DNA from: Pseudomonas thivervalensis | GTDB lineage: Bacteria; Pseudomonadota; Gammaproteobacteria; Pseudomonadales; Pseudomonadaceae | Direction: 5' to 3' | Length of the DNA stretch: 64,000 nucleotides | Assembly (NCBI RefSeq): GCF_001269655.1 | Contig: NZ_LHVE01000001.1 | Coordinates: forward strand, 600,075-664,074 | Shown: in pieces, positions 19,087 through 27,795 of the stretch | Position numbering within the stretch: position 1 is the first letter of the stretch | Layout of the letters: each line of letters begins with the position of its first letter | Translations under genes and position numbers: made by a program | Notes under the pieces: model-generated | What the model was told of the DNA's origin: nothing | Database searches by the model: none | Seen by the model: the letters and a program-made list of their open reading frames with translations, nothing else

Positions 19087-19458
19087 GTGGCCAAAAAAGC
19101 CGCATCCTTCGCCGCCCTGGGCGGCCTGGTATTTTCTACCGACGCCGGTCGTCATTGCCCTGATTGCCGTCAACCGGTGGATGCCTGCATCTGCAAACAG
19201 ACCGCCATCCCTGCCGGTGACGGCATTGCCCGTGTGCGCCGTGAAAGCAAAGGTCGCGGCGGCAAGACGGTGACCACGATCACCGGCGTGCCGTTGGCCG
19301 AAGACGCGCTCAAGGAATTGGCCACCACGTTGAAGAAACGCTGCGGCACCGGTGGTGCGTTGAAAGACGGCATCATCGAGATCCAGGGCGACCACGTCGA
19401 GCTGCTGCTGGCGGAACTGCTCAAGCACGGTTTCAAGGCGAAGAAATCCGGCGGCTAG
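19087..19458 (+). CDS. yciH: SUI1/eIF1-family translation initiation factor YciH
   Basis: Bacterial homologue of eIF1, thought to help discriminate start codons or non-canonical mRNAs on the 30S subunit. The 123-aa protein has an N-terminal zinc-ribbon-like CPDCRQPVDACIC and a C-terminal SUI1 domain (GRGGKTVTTITGVPL ... KKRCGTGGALKDGIIEIQGD). I chose the GTG at 19087 (VAKKAASFAALGG), 6 nt after AGAGGA. Earlier in-frame ATGs encode unconserved sequence. It follows the Nudix gene on the same strand by about 170 bp. Confidence 0.92.
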   Translation: MAKKAASFAALGGLVFSTDAGRHCPDCRQPVDACICKQTAIPAGDGIARVRRESKGRGGKTVTTITGVPLAEDALKELATTLKKRCGTGGALKDGIIEIQGDHVELLLAELLKHGFKAKKSGG

Positions 19459-19463
19459 CAGCT

Positions 19464-19530
19464 TCTGTGAAAACCACCCTCGGCTGGACCCGAACCCGAT
19501 GTTCGAGGTCGCCCGCATGGTTTTCACAGA
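19464..19530. repeat. Perfect 13-bp inverted repeat after yciH
   Basis: TCTGTGAAAACCA (19464-19476) is exactly reverse-complemented at 19518-19530, with 41 nt between. It starts 5 bp after the yciH stop and lies 140 bp before speA. There is no T-run. It may be a transcript-stabilising hairpin or a remnant of a small palindromic element. Confidence 0.6.
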
Positions 19531-19669
19531 GTCTGTTCTGAACGGGTTTCTAAACTCATCGCTGGGAGCAGGGTCTACCTTGCTAACAGGCAATTCGTCA
19601 TTTTCACTCTCTAGACTGCCCCAGCCTCCGACCGGATGGTGCATTTTGACTTCTTTATAGGGGACTTCG

Positions 19670-21583
19670 ATGTCCGTACGACGCACACGCAAAGACGATG
19701 GCAGCCAATGGACAGTTGCGGACAGCCGCAGCGTTTACGGGATTCGCCATTGGGGGGCCGGGTATTTCGCGATCAATGAAGCCGGTCGCGTCGAAGTCCG
19801 TCCGAACGGTCCCGGCAGCTCGCCCATCGACCTGTACGAGCAAGTCGACCAGTTGCGCCAGAGCGGCCTCTCGCTGCCCTTGCTGGTGCGCTTCCCCGAC
19901 ATCCTGCAAGACCGTGTGCGCCAGCTCACCGGCGCGTTCGACAGCAACATCGCGCGCCTGGAATATCAGAGCAAGTACACCGCGCTCTACCCGATCAAGG
20001 TCAACCAGCAGGAAGCGGTGATCGAGAACATCATCGCCACCCAGAACGTCTCCATCGGCCTGGAAGCCGGTTCCAAGCCGGAGCTGCTGGCGGTGCTGGC
20101 CCTGGCGCCGAAAGGCGGGACCATCGTCTGCAACGGCTACAAGGACCGTGAATTCATTCGCCTGGCGCTGATGGGCCAGAAGCTCGGTCACAACGTCTTC
20201 ATCGTCATCGAGAAAGAGTCCGAAGTCGGCCTGGTGATCGAAGAAGCCGCGGTGCTCAAGGTCAAGCCGCAGGTCGGCCTGCGCGTGCGCCTGTCGTCCC
20301 TGGCGTCGAGCAAGTGGGCCGATACCGGTGGCGAGAAGTCCAAGTTCGGCTTGTCGGCCGCACAATTGCTGTCGGTGGTCGAGCGCTTCCGCGCCGCCGG
20401 CCTGGACCAGGGCATCCGCCTGCTGCACTTCCACATGGGCTCGCAGATCGCCAACCTGGCGGACTACCAGCACGGATTCAAGGAAGCGATCCGTTACTAC
20501 GGCGAGCTGCGCAACCTCGGCCTGCCGGTGGATCACATCGACGTCGGCGGTGGCCTCGGGGTGGACTACGACGGCACGCACTCGCGCAATGCCAGTTCGA
20601 TCAACTACGACATGGACGATTACGCCGGTGTCGTGGTGGGCATGCTCAAGGAATTCTGCGATGCCCAGGGCCTGCCGCACCCGCACATCTTCTCGGAAAG
20701 CGGCCGCTCGCTGACTGCTCACCACGCGATGCTGGTGGTGCAGGTGACCGACGTCGAGAAACACAACGACGACGTGCCGGCGATCGACAACAAGCAGGAA
20801 CTGCCGGAAACCGTGCAATGGCTGGTTGATCTATTGGGCCCAACCGACATCGAGATGGTCACCGAGACCTACTGGCGCGCCACGCACTACATGAGCGATG
20901 TGGCGGCCCAATATGCCGACGGCAAGCTGACCCTGGCGGAAAAAGCCTTGGCCGAGCAGTGCTACTTTGCCGTGTGCCGTCGCCTGCACAACTCGTTGAA
21001 GGCCCGCCAGCGTTCGCACCGCCAGGTGCTGGATGAGCTCAACGACAAGCTGGCCGACAAGTACATCTGCAACTTCTCGGTGTTCCAGAGCCTGCCGGAC
21101 ACCTGGGCCATCGGCCAGGTGCTGCCGATCCTGCCGCTGCATCGCCTGGACGAAGAGCCGCTGCGCCGCGCCGTGCTGCAAGACCTGACCTGCGACTCCG
21201 ACGGCAAGATCAAGCAATACGTCGACGAGCAGAGCATCGAGACCAGCCTGCCGGTTCACGCGCTCAATCCGGGGGAAGACTACCTGCTGGGCATCTTCCT
21301 GGTGGGCGCCTACCAGGAAATCCTCGGTGACATGCACAACCTGTTCGGTGACACCGACTCGGTGAACATCTACCAGAACGCCGACGGCAGCGTGTACCAC
21401 GCCGGTATCGAGACCCACGACACCATCGAAGACATGCTGCGCTACGTGCACTTGTCGCCGGAAGAGTTGATGACGCACTACCGCGACAAGTGCGCCAGCG
21501 CCCGCATCAGCGCCGCCGAACGCACTCAGTTCCTCGATGCCTTGCGCTTGGGGCTGACGCGTTCGTCTTATCTGTCTTCCTGA
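19670..21583 (+). CDS. speA: Biosynthetic arginine decarboxylase
   Basis: PLP enzyme converting arginine to agmatine, the entry to polyamine (putrescine) synthesis. It is 637 aa, typical for SpeA. It starts [14 protein letters not shown], and the PLP lysine lies in YPIKVNQQ (K110). HFHMGSQ and the [12 protein letters not shown] loop belong to the alanine-racemase-like barrel. The C-terminal beta domain contains the [16 protein letters not shown] motif with the metal- and substrate-binding acids. It is monocistronic here, preceded by about 210 bp of non-coding DNA. This matches the PA4840-PA4839 order. Confidence 0.98.
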   Translation: MSVRRTRKDDGSQWTVADSRSVYGIRHWGAGYFAINEAGRVEVRPNGPGSSPIDLYEQVDQLRQSGLSLPLLVRFPDILQDRVRQLTGAFDSNIARLEYQSKYTALYPIKVNQQEAVIENIIATQNVSIGLEAGSKPELLAVLALAPKGGTIVCNGYKDREFIRLALMGQKLGHNVFIVIEKESEVGLVIEEAAVLKVKPQVGLRVRLSSLASSKWADTGGEKSKFGLSAAQLLSVVERFRAAGLDQGIRLLHFHMGSQIANLADYQHGFKEAIRYYGELRNLGLPVDHIDVGGGLGVDYDGTHSRNASSINYDMDDYAGVVVGMLKEFCDAQGLPHPHIFSESGRSLTAHHAMLVVQVTDVEKHNDDVPAIDNKQELPETVQWLVDLLGPTDIEMVTETYWRATHYMSDVAAQYADGKLTLAEKALAEQCYFAVCRRLHNSLKARQRSHRQVLDELNDKLADKYICNFSVFQSLPDTWAIGQVLPILPLHRLDEEPLRRAVLQDLTCDSDGKIKQYVDEQSIETSLPVHALNPGEDYLLGIFLVGAYQEILGDMHNLFGDTDSVNIYQNADGSVYHAGIETHDTIEDMLRYVHLSPEELMTHYRDKCASARISAAERTQFLDALRLGLTRSSYLSS

Positions 21584-21629
21584 TAGAGAAAGCGCCAACA
21601 GCCGTTCCCTCAAGGTTGGCGCGATTCAC

Positions 21630-21722
21630 TGTGGCGAGGGAGCTTGCTCCCGCTGGGCTGCGCAGCGGACCCATTTTTGTGGCTGCTTCGCCCCCAAGCG
21701 GGAGCAAGCTCCCTCGCCACAG
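21630..21722. repeat. REPIN, subtype B (GTGGCGAGGGAGC type)
   Basis: Left arm GGCGAGGGAGCTTGCTCCCG and its inverted mate GGGAGCAAGCTCCCTCGCC flank about 50 nt. The same pair recurs at 25508, 41104, 45659, 49128 and (interrupted) 53767. Confidence 0.9.
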
Positions 21723-21784
21723 GATGGCATCAGCTCCACCTCTTGGCTGATTAACAATGCCCGCCGGGGCTGTCAGAAAATACA

Positions 21785-21804
21785 CCGCACATTGCGGGTT
21801 TTTT
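21785..21804 (+). terminator. Possible weak terminator upstream of vgrG
   Basis: CCGCA-CAT-TGCGG forms a 5-bp stem followed by G and T6. It is 200 bp beyond the speA stop, so it may serve speA or read-through from the REPIN. The stem is short. Confidence 0.45.
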
Positions 21805-21979
21805 CGGAGAGTCTCGGAGGGCATTTTTGTTTATGCCACGGCTATTTCTTCACACCGGTGTATTTAATCGGTGATGTCCTTATTTCGTGTAGTCCCTTTC
21901 CTAACCTGTACTTCGCCCCTCTACGCGGCCATGACGGTCGGCGAGAATCCCCGGCCGCCCCTCCTGTAGAGAAACGCCG

Positions 21980-23287
21980 ATGTCCGATCCAGCCCGCGAA
22001 CCAGCATTTCGTCTGGAGATAGCCGGTCTGCCCGAGCCCGTTGACGTCGTGGCCTTCACGGGTAGCGAAGCCATTAGCGAACCCTTTGTCTATGAAGTTG
22101 AACTCCGGTTGCACGATGCAAGCCTCGACCTGGCGGGCTTGCTGTACCGCAGCGTCTGGTTGAGTTTCGGAGCCCCGGGACGGGGCATCCATGGGCAGCT
22201 CCATGAGCTGGTCCAGCACCGGCATGGCGCCGGTTGCCGGGTGCGCATCGGGCCCAGGCTGGCCTGTCTGGCGCAGCGCTTCAGCCAGCGGGTGTTCAGC
22301 GCCCGCTCGGTGCCGCAGATCATTCGCCAGGTACTCAAGGCCCATGGCATCAGCGGTCGCAGCTTGTGCCTGGACCTGAGTGGCGATTATCCACCGCAGG
22401 ATTTCTGCACCCAGTATCGGGAATCGGACCTGCGGTTTCTCCAGCGCGTGTGCGCCCAGGCGGGCATCCACTTTCATTTCGAACACGCCCGGGATGGGCA
22501 TTGCCTGGTGTTCGCTGACAACCCGCACAGCTTTCCCCCCGCCGGTAAGGCGGTCTATGAGGACGACGGGCCGACTGCCGCGGTGCGGACCTTCAGCGTG
22601 CAAACCGATGTGTCGGGGCAGCAGGTCGCCCAGGGGCGCAGCGATCTGACGAACCTGCAGGGGGGCCAGGTGTTGACGTTGACGGCCCATCCGTTTGCCG
22701 GCTGGAACCGGCGCTGGCTGTTGACGAAGGTCGAGCATCGCGCCCAGGCGGGTGTGTATGGCAATCATTTCAAGGCCATTCCTCGGGGCGTGCTGTTCGT
22801 GCCGGACAACATCCCGGCCAAGCCACGCATGGTGAGCCGGCAACGCGGCTGGGTCGTGGCCGTGGATGAGCCGCCGGAACTGGGGGCGGGGCGCGTGGCG
22901 GTGGAGTTTGACTGGGTCTATCAGGGCGAAGGTTCCAGCCCCAGTCATTGCTGGTTGCCTTTGGCGCCTGAGCTGGCGGCTGGCGGAGCGGGCGCGCTGG
23001 GTGACGGGACCGAGGTGCTGGTGAGCTTTATCGAAGGCGATCCGGATCGGCCGTTGATCAGTGCATTTCTCAGCGAGCCAGCCTCGGCCGAGATCGCCGA
23101 TGAGTCATCCCCAGGCGAAACACGCGAGTCGTCGGTGGTCGATCCGGTGCTGTTGTCGGCGATACGGGAGGCCGAGCCACTGGTGTTGTTGTGCTTGTTG
23201 CCCGAGGGCGGGTCTTTCAGCCCCTGCGCCCAACCCCTGTGCACCTGCCGCATGCTCATGGGGCGCGGCGCGGGCGTTGCTCGATGA
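21980..23287 (+). CDS. vgrG: Short type VI secretion VgrG-like spike protein
   Basis: VgrG trimers form the spike at the tip of the T6SS tube and carry effectors. This 435-aa protein has the gp27-like base region (about 1-285, with FCTQYRESDLRFLQRVCAQA). A gp5-like OB-fold follows (about 290-375, with DGTEVLVSFIEGDPDRPLIS). It then ends after about 60 residues without the repetitive beta-helix needle that usual VgrGs of 600 or more residues have. The tail is Cys-rich (LCLLPEGGSFSPCAQPLCTC). Its stop overlaps the ATG of a DUF4123 adaptor gene. No other T6SS gene is in the window, so it would need a T6SS encoded elsewhere. It may be a truncated or specialised spike. Confidence 0.88.
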   Translation: MSDPAREPAFRLEIAGLPEPVDVVAFTGSEAISEPFVYEVELRLHDASLDLAGLLYRSVWLSFGAPGRGIHGQLHELVQHRHGAGCRVRIGPRLACLAQRFSQRVFSARSVPQIIRQVLKAHGISGRSLCLDLSGDYPPQDFCTQYRESDLRFLQRVCAQAGIHFHFEHARDGHCLVFADNPHSFPPAGKAVYEDDGPTAAVRTFSVQTDVSGQQVAQGRSDLTNLQGGQVLTLTAHPFAGWNRRWLLTKVEHRAQAGVYGNHFKAIPRGVLFVPDNIPAKPRMVSRQRGWVVAVDEPPELGAGRVAVEFDWVYQGEGSSPSHCWLPLAPELAAGGAGALGDGTEVLVSFIEGDPDRPLISAFLSEPASAEIADESSPGETRESSVVDPVLLSAIREAEPLVLLCLLPEGGSFSPCAQPLCTCRMLMGRGAGVAR

Positions 23288-24084
23288 GCGCCGTGGTCGT
23301 GCCTGGATCGACGCCACAGTGGTTGCTGCTCGACGGACCGAGTGCGCCTGAGGCGGCGCAGCGGGTGCACGCGCAGTTCGCCGACGCCCAGTGCTTTGCC
23401 CTGTTCGAAGGCACCGAGTTGCATGGGCTTCGCGAGCACGGTCCGCTGTTGGTGGATCTGCGCCAATCGCCTGCGTTGGCCAGCCTTTGTCACCTGGACC
23501 CGCGCGCCTGGCCGGGGCTGTTGTTGGTCAGTCCAAAGCCTGCCGTGCAACTGCTGGCGCATCTGCGGCGCATGCTGACGGTGACGCTGGGCCTGCACCA
23601 CAAAGCCTTGTTGAACTACTACAACCCGCACACCGCCAGCTACTTCTTCGACGGTTGCGATTCCCATGAGCTCAGTTGCTGGCTGGGGCCGATCAGCCTG
23701 TTGCGCTGGTTTGGTGGCACATGGGCCGACCGGGCGATCGGCAGCCAAGGCTGGCAACAACTGTCCAACCCCGGATTGTCGGTGGCGGCGCTGGAAAAGG
23801 AGCACGGCCTCAGCGACCGACAGCAGGGCCAGTTGCAGCGATGCCTGCTGGAACGTCACGCGTGGCAATGGTCCCTTTCCACCGGGCGCGATTACCGTCG
23901 GCTCTGGGAAGATTTGCAGCAGGGGCTGGCGCTGGGGTTTACCGAGCGGACGGTGCTCGATGACTGGCTGTGGCTGCGCCTGCAATACCCCGATGCCCGG
24001 CCCATGCCAGGGCCGGAGGGTGGTGGTTCGCAGCGCGAGCGACTCGATCGCCTGCGGCGGCGCTGGCAGGGCCGTCAAGGGTGA
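23284..24084 (+). CDS. DUF4123 protein, T6SS effector adaptor (Tap/TEC-like)
   Basis: DUF4123 proteins load effectors onto a cognate VgrG. The 266-aa sequence has the DUF4123 pattern QWLLLDGPSAPEA ... LFEGTELHGLREHGPLLVDL in its first 65 residues. A segment with LLNYYNPHTASYFFDG follows. Its ATG overlaps the vgrG stop, so the two are translationally coupled. Normally the effector gene follows directly. Here the next gene is a convergent MATE transporter whose stop is 3 bp away, so the adaptor has no visible client. Confidence 0.88.
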   Translation: MSAVVVPGSTPQWLLLDGPSAPEAAQRVHAQFADAQCFALFEGTELHGLREHGPLLVDLRQSPALASLCHLDPRAWPGLLLVSPKPAVQLLAHLRRMLTVTLGLHHKALLNYYNPHTASYFFDGCDSHELSCWLGPISLLRWFGGTWADRAIGSQGWQQLSNPGLSVAALEKEHGLSDRQQGQLQRCLLERHAWQWSLSTGRDYRRLWEDLQQGLALGFTERTVLDDWLWLRLQYPDARPMPGPEGGGSQRERLDRLRRRWQGRQG

Positions 24085-24087
24085 AGG

Positions 24088-25437
24088 TTATTGCGTCGGC
24101 GCGCCGAGCCAACGGTCGTGCCGCTGCAAGCGCCAGGCAAACGCACCGAGGGTCAGGCTGCGCAGGGCCATGAACAGCAGGAAGCTGATCCACAGTCCAT
24201 GGTTGCCCAAACCCAGAAGCATCCAGGCGATTGGCGCCACCAGCAGCAGGGTCAAGACCATGCCGTTGCGCATTTCCCGGGCGCGGGTGGCGCCGATGAA
24301 CAGGCCGTCGAGCAAGTAGCTCCAGACCGCGATCAGCGGCAACGTCGCGAGATAAGGCAGGTAGCCGTAGGCGGTGGCGCGCACGTCAGGGATGTCGGTT
24401 TGCATGTCGATGAACAAGTGGCCGGCGAGCAGGAACAGCAGGGCAAAACCGAGGCTGGCGATCAGCGACCAACCGCCGGCCACCACCAGTGAGCGGCGCA
24501 GGGCCAGGCGGTCGCGAGCGCCGATGGCATGGCCACACAGCGCTTCCACGGCGTGGGCCAGGCCGTCCAGGGCATGGGCGGTCAACAGCAGGCCGTTGAG
24601 CAGCAAGGCATTGGCCGCCACGGTCGCGTCTCCCAGGCGTGCGCCTTGCACTGTGATCAGGAAGAACACCGCTTGCAGTGCCAGGCTGCGAATGAAAATG
24701 TCCCGGTTCACCGCCAGCAGCGGACGCCAGTTCCGCCACACGCCCAGGGCCGTCCAGGCAATTTGTCCGGGCCAGGCCCGCAGTGTCTTGTGAGCCAGTG
24801 CCAGGCCGACCAGCGCACCGGTCCACTCGGCAATCACCGACGCTCGGGCCGAACCGGTCACGCCCCAGTCCAGGCCGATCACGAACCACAGGTTCAGGGC
24901 GATGTTGACCAGGTTGGTCACCAGCAGGATCGCCAACGGCGCCCGGGCATTCTGGGCGCCGAGGAACCAGCCCACCAGCGCATAGCTGGCCAGCGCCGCC
25001 GGCAAGCCGAAGAGTCGGGTGTGGAAGAAGTCGCGGGTCAACTGGTTGAGCTCGGCGGACGGCTGCATGAAGTGCAACGCCACGTCGCTCAACGGCACGC
25101 CGACGGCACCGAGCAGCACCGCCAGCCCCATCGCCAACAGCAGGCCTTGCAGCAACACTTGCCGCAACGCCGCGCCGTCGCCACGCCCGGCGGCCTGGGC
25201 GGCGAACCCGGTGGTGCCCATGCGCAGGAAACCCATGGCCCAGGCCAGCACCGTATACAAACTCGCCCCGACCGCCACCGCGCCCAACTGATGGGCATGG
25301 GGCAGATGGCCGATGACCGTGCTGTCCACCAGCGCCACCAGCGGCACGGAAATGTTCGAGAGAATCATCGGCGCAGCCAGCGCCCAGACCCGGCGATGAG
25401 TCAGGCGGTCGCGCCAGTCGGTGATCAGGTTGGACAT
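24088..25437 (-). CDS. MATE family multidrug/toxic compound efflux transporter
   Basis: Inner-membrane antiporter of the MATE (DinF-like) family, expected to export drugs or metabolites using Na+ or H+. The 449-aa protein has about 12 hydrophobic helices in two similar halves. The first half begins WALAAPMILSNISVPLVALVD with the family motif VIGHLPHAHQLGAVAVG. I start at ATG 25437 (MSNLITDW). The frame remains open upstream only through a REPIN, giving REP-derived residues. It is convergent with the DUF4123 gene. The substrate is unknown. Confidence 0.93.
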   Translation of the reverse strand: MSNLITDWRDRLTHRRVWALAAPMILSNISVPLVALVDSTVIGHLPHAHQLGAVAVGASLYTVLAWAMGFLRMGTTGFAAQAAGRGDGAALRQVLLQGLLLAMGLAVLLGAVGVPLSDVALHFMQPSAELNQLTRDFFHTRLFGLPAALASYALVGWFLGAQNARAPLAILLVTNLVNIALNLWFVIGLDWGVTGSARASVIAEWTGALVGLALAHKTLRAWPGQIAWTALGVWRNWRPLLAVNRDIFIRSLALQAVFFLITVQGARLGDATVAANALLLNGLLLTAHALDGLAHAVEALCGHAIGARDRLALRRSLVVAGGWSLIASLGFALLFLLAGHLFIDMQTDIPDVRATAYGYLPYLATLPLIAVWSYLLDGLFIGATRAREMRNGMVLTLLLVAPIAWMLLGLGNHGLWISFLLFMALRSLTLGAFAWRLQRHDRWLGAPTQ

Positions 25438-25507
25438 GCGGGCTCCTTGATGGAGCGCGATTGTAGCGGGTTCTCGCCTGGTCGTTCTGTGCGTAAGTCG
25501 GAGCCAT

Positions 25508-25603
25508 TGTGGCGAGGGAGCTTGCTCCCGCTGGGTCGCGTAGCGGCCCTGTTTTTTGGGAGGCCTGCTGCGCAGTCCAGCGGGAGCAAGCTCCCTCGCC
25601 ACA
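25508..25603. repeat. REPIN, subtype B
   Basis: Inverted GGCGAGGGAGCTTGCTCCCG arms sit between the MATE gene and the small membrane protein. The arms leave the upstream frame of the MATE gene open by chance. Confidence 0.9.
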
Positions 25604-25635
25604 AGGTGGTGTTCTGCTTGGGATCGGTGAGGGCT

Positions 25636-25929
25636 TTAGTGAATGATCCAGCTCAACAACCACAACCCCAGCACCAGCCAGATGATGCCCATGACAATCG
25701 AGGCCCGCATGAAGGCGCGGATGGCCGAGTACAGCAGCATCAGCCCGAGGATCAGCGCGATGATGCTGATGATCGACGTGTCCATGCCCAGGGTGCGTGA
25801 CAGCCCATCGACGAAGTTGCCGCCGGCGTTGGCCAGGGTGTTGAAGAGGCCGCTGAGCAGGTCGACGATGAACCGGATCACCGAACCGAGCGCCTGGCCG
25901 AGCCATTCGAAAAAGCTTTCTGCCTGCAT
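25636..25929 (-). CDS. Small conserved membrane protein of unknown function
   Basis: I do not recognise a named family. The 97-aa protein starts MQAESFFEWLGQALGSVIRF. It has a hydrophobic N-terminal helix region (about 13-30) and two strong transmembrane segments (about 52-70, SIISIIALILGLMLLYSAI, and about 76-95, IVMGIIWLVLGLWLLSWII). It stands alone between a REPIN and the divergent MazG-like gene. The start is the only in-frame ATG near the divergent promoter region. Coding is supported by clean membrane topology and Pseudomonas-like codon use. Confidence 0.75.
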   Translation of the reverse strand: MQAESFFEWLGQALGSVIRFIVDLLSGLFNTLANAGGNFVDGLSRTLGMDTSIISIIALILGLMLLYSAIRAFMRASIVMGIIWLVLGLWLLSWIIH

Positions 25930-26093
25930 ATGTGCATCCTGATGGGAGGGAATCTGCGTTGAGCCGTTGGCTCCTGATTGTAGGAGCTGTGGCGGCCGAG
26001 TTGGTTCGATTATGGGGCAAACCGCCGCTTCGTATCGAGGCTCTTGCCTTCCCCGGTCATCCCCCTGAAGCTATGCGCATTCAGGAGAACCCG

Positions 26094-26399
26094 ATGAACC
26101 TTGTTGAACTGACCGAACGCCTGCATGCCATTCGTGATCGTAACGATTGGCGGCAATTCCACAGCCCGAAAAACCTCGCCATGGCCGCCAGTGTGGAAAT
26201 GGCCGAGCTGGTAGAGATTTTTCAATGGCTGACCGAGGACCAGTCCCGCCAGTTGCCGGCGGAGAAATTGGCCCACGCCGGGCAGGAAGTCGGTGACATC
26301 GTGTTGTACCTGTTGCTGCTGTGCAGCGAGTTGGGCCTGGACATGGACGCGGTGGTGCGCAGCAAGCTGGCCGACAGCGAACGGCGGTTCGGCCAATGA
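26094..26399 (+). CDS. MazG-like nucleotide pyrophosphohydrolase
   Basis: Predicted all-alpha NTP pyrophosphatase of the DCTPP1/RS21-C6 group, which sanitises dCTP or modified nucleotides. The 101-aa protein has the metal-binding pattern EMAELVEIFQW followed by EVGDIVLYLLLL. I chose ATG 26094 (MNLVELTERL), preceded by CAGGAG. Upstream in-frame sequence is not conserved. Its stop overlaps the cmoM start (ATGA), so the two genes are coupled. Confidence 0.9.
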   Translation: MNLVELTERLHAIRDRNDWRQFHSPKNLAMAASVEMAELVEIFQWLTEDQSRQLPAEKLAHAGQEVGDIVLYLLLLCSELGLDMDAVVRSKLADSERRFGQ

Positions 26400-27145
26400 G
26401 CGACCGTCATTTCGATCAGCTCGCCACGCGTTTCGCGGAGAAAATCTACGGCGGGGCCAAGGGCGCGATCCGCCTGGCAGTGCTTCAGGCCGATTTGCTG
26501 GAAAGCTTGCCGCAACGCCCGTTGCGTGTGCTGGACATCGGCGCTGGCCTGGGCCACATGTCGTTGTGGCTGGCCGAGCACGGCCACCAAGTGACCCTGG
26601 CCGAGCCGGCCGAGCCCATGCTTGACGGTGCCCGCCAGCGTTTTGCCGAGGCCGGCCAGCCGGCCACGTTCATCCAGGCGCCGTGGCAGGACCTGCTCGG
26701 CCAACTGACCGAGCCTTACGACTTGGTATTGTGTCACGCGGTGCTGGAGTGGCTGGCCGAGCCCCACGCGATCCTGCCGGTGCTGCATCAACTGACGGCG
26801 CCTGGCGGTTGGCTGTCCCTGGCGTTCTACAACCGCGACGCATTGGTCTATCGCAATCTGCTCAAGGGGCATTTCCGCAAGTTGCGCAAAAACGACATGG
26901 CCGGTGAAAAACAGAGCCTGACGCCGCAACAACCCCTTGATCCGCGCGAATTGGCGGCGCAACTTGAAGGCCTGTGGCAGGTCGAAAGCCAGAGTGGCGT
27001 GCGGGTTTTCCATGACTACATGCCGGTGGAGTTCCAGGGCCGAGTGGAGCTTGCGCAGTTGCTGGAAATGGAACTGGCCCACCGTCGCCATCCGGCGTTT
27101 GCCGGGCTGGGACGTTATCTGCACTGGATCTGCCGTCCGGTGTAA
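26396..27145 (+). CDS. cmoM: tRNA 5-carboxymethoxyuridine methyltransferase
   Basis: SAM enzyme that methylates cmo5U to mcmo5U at tRNA position 34 (formerly SmtA). The 249-aa protein starts MSDRHFDQLATRFAEKIYGG, and GAKGAIRLAVLQADL is characteristic of the family. Class I methyltransferase motif I is VLDIGAGLGHMSLWLAE, with the acidic post-II residue in VTLAEPAEPM. The start overlaps the upstream pyrophosphohydrolase stop. Two lipoprotein genes follow on the same strand 12 bp later. Confidence 0.94.
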   Translation: MSDRHFDQLATRFAEKIYGGAKGAIRLAVLQADLLESLPQRPLRVLDIGAGLGHMSLWLAEHGHQVTLAEPAEPMLDGARQRFAEAGQPATFIQAPWQDLLGQLTEPYDLVLCHAVLEWLAEPHAILPVLHQLTAPGGWLSLAFYNRDALVYRNLLKGHFRKLRKNDMAGEKQSLTPQQPLDPRELAAQLEGLWQVESQSGVRVFHDYMPVEFQGRVELAQLLEMELAHRRHPAFAGLGRYLHWICRPV

Positions 27146-27157
27146 GCGGAGCGCGAA

Positions 27158-27775
27158 ATGAAAGTTCGTTCAGGGTTGTTGGTGCTGTGCCTGGGACTGG
27201 TGGCCTGCCAGGGCAGCAACCCCTATGTCGCCACCTCCAATCCGCTGCCGCCGGCGCCGCCCGAGGCCGCCTCGGTATTCGACCGTAGCGCCTACCCTGC
27301 GCCGCCCCGTGACTACGGACGCTATCGCAGTTGGGCCTGGCGCGACGGACGCCTGCCATCGGGTACTGCCTGGGCGGACTCGGCCCAGGTGGCCGAAGCG
27401 GTGAGCAATGCCCTTGACCAACGTGGCCTGCGGCCGCTGCATGACAACCGGCCCGCCGACCTGTTCGTCAGCGCCGACCTGCGCCTGGAGACCCGCGTGC
27501 GTCAGGTTCGGGACGATTATGATGCCGGTTACTACGGCGGCTATAACCGTTATGACCGCTACGGTCCGGGTTATGGCATGTACCATCCGGTGCCGATGGT
27601 GCGCACGTATCAGGAACAAGTCGTGGTGGTTCGGGTGGACCTGTTCGATGCCCGCACCGGTCAGCCGGTGTGGAGCGCCAGCGCCGAGACCGGCCAGCGG
27701 GGCAGCCAGACCGAGCGCACCGATGCCATTCGCGAAGCGGTGGAAAAAGCCATGTCGGCGTATCCCCCAAGTTGA
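27158..27775 (+). CDS. DUF4136 lipoprotein (first of a tandem pair)
   Basis: Function unknown. The 205-aa precursor has a lipoprotein signal ([20 protein letters not shown]; lipobox LVAC, lipidated Cys17). Residue +2 is Gln, so outer-membrane sorting is expected. The mature part contains [14 protein letters not shown] and DQRGLRPL, shared with the next gene. A Gly/Tyr-rich stretch ([19 protein letters not shown]) follows, then a C-terminal [18 protein letters not shown] segment typical of DUF4136. It is 12 bp after cmoM and 20 bp before its paralogue, probably in one transcript. Confidence 0.9.
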   Translation: MKVRSGLLVLCLGLVACQGSNPYVATSNPLPPAPPEAASVFDRSAYPAPPRDYGRYRSWAWRDGRLPSGTAWADSAQVAEAVSNALDQRGLRPLHDNRPADLFVSADLRLETRVRQVRDDYDAGYYGGYNRYDRYGPGYGMYHPVPMVRTYQEQVVVVRVDLFDARTGQPVWSASAETGQRGSQTERTDAIREAVEKAMSAYPPS

Positions 27776-27795
27776 TTACGCAACGGAGAAAAACC

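Larger units (their letters stand above)
21584..21979. other. Non-coding region between speA and vgrG
   Basis: It holds a subtype B REPIN (21630-21722), then a weak hairpin with T6 (21785-21804) that may be a terminator. About 175 bp of leader before vgrG follows. No small gene or known RNA was recognised in it. Confidence 0.6.

Noticed and set aside
25438..25602. N-terminal extension of the MATE transporter
   Set aside because: The added residues come from translating a REPIN and precede the conserved start MSNLITDW.
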